From Bacteroidota bacterium (lineage in GTDB: Bacteria > Zhuqueibacterota > Zhuqueibacteria > Zhuqueibacterales > Geothermadaptataceae), in the NCBI GenBank assembly GCA_011375275.1, contig DRLW01000485.1, forward strand, positions 1-6,946: a DNA stretch of 6,946 nucleotides, in the 5' to 3' direction. Below the pieces are notes generated by a model. That model was not told the origin of the DNA, did not search any database, and saw nothing but the letters and a program-made list of their open reading frames with translations. The translations under genes were made by a program, and so were the position numbers. Shown piece after piece: positions 5,540 through 6,946 of this stretch; positions within the stretch are counted from its first letter, which is position 1; every line of letters starts with the position of its first letter.

Positions 5540-6946
<1,407 letters not shown>

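Overview
The window reads as ordinary chromosomal bacterial DNA of middling GC content. The P1-type peptidase and the NfeD-like protease both begin with an apparent signal peptide or membrane segment, which fits secretion or membrane anchoring and suggests a Gram-negative-type or related phylum. Nothing here fixes the taxon. There is no transposase, integrase, phage gene, CRISPR array, tRNA or rRNA.

Left block (about 1-1990), minus strand. Three tightly packed genes are read in the order P1-family (S58/DmpA-like) peptidase, DUF2905 membrane protein, then an NfeD-type ClpP-class serine protease that is cut by the window edge. The first two overlap by 4 bases (ATGA). The last two are 8 bases apart, with the ribosome binding site overlapping the upstream stop codon. 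This looks like a translationally coupled envelope-proteolysis operon.

Between this operon and the next block (1791-2177) is a 387-base gap. It holds a TTGACA-type promoter on the plus strand, followed by a sequence whose two ends fold into a long, near-perfect closing stem about 180 bases across. The stem has 10 + 6 + 9 base pairs, interrupted only by a 4-base bulge and a small internal loop. This is the best candidate in the window for something undescribed: a small structured RNA of roughly 6S-RNA size and outline, or a miniature inverted-repeat element.

Middle block (2178-4552), minus strand. A near-consensus promoter (TTGACA-N17-TATATA) drives yifB/comM (an AAA+ Mg-chelatase-like ATPase). 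It is followed by a small membrane-anchored four-cysteine protein of unknown function and a single-domain STAS (anti-sigma-factor antagonist-like) protein. Spacings are 57 and 3 bases.

The gap 4553-5539 holds no gene I can defend. It does contain a good intrinsic terminator for the plus strand (5083-5113), a sigma70-like promoter immediately before it, and two overlapping hairpins that cannot coexist in the probable prkA leader.

Right block (5540-6946), plus strand. The first 469 codons of prkA, the AAA+ serine protein kinase of the YeaG family, start behind a strong Shine-Dalgarno sequence and run off the window before the C-terminal kinase domain. In many bacteria prkA is followed by DUF444 (yeaH) and spoVR genes, so these may lie just outside.
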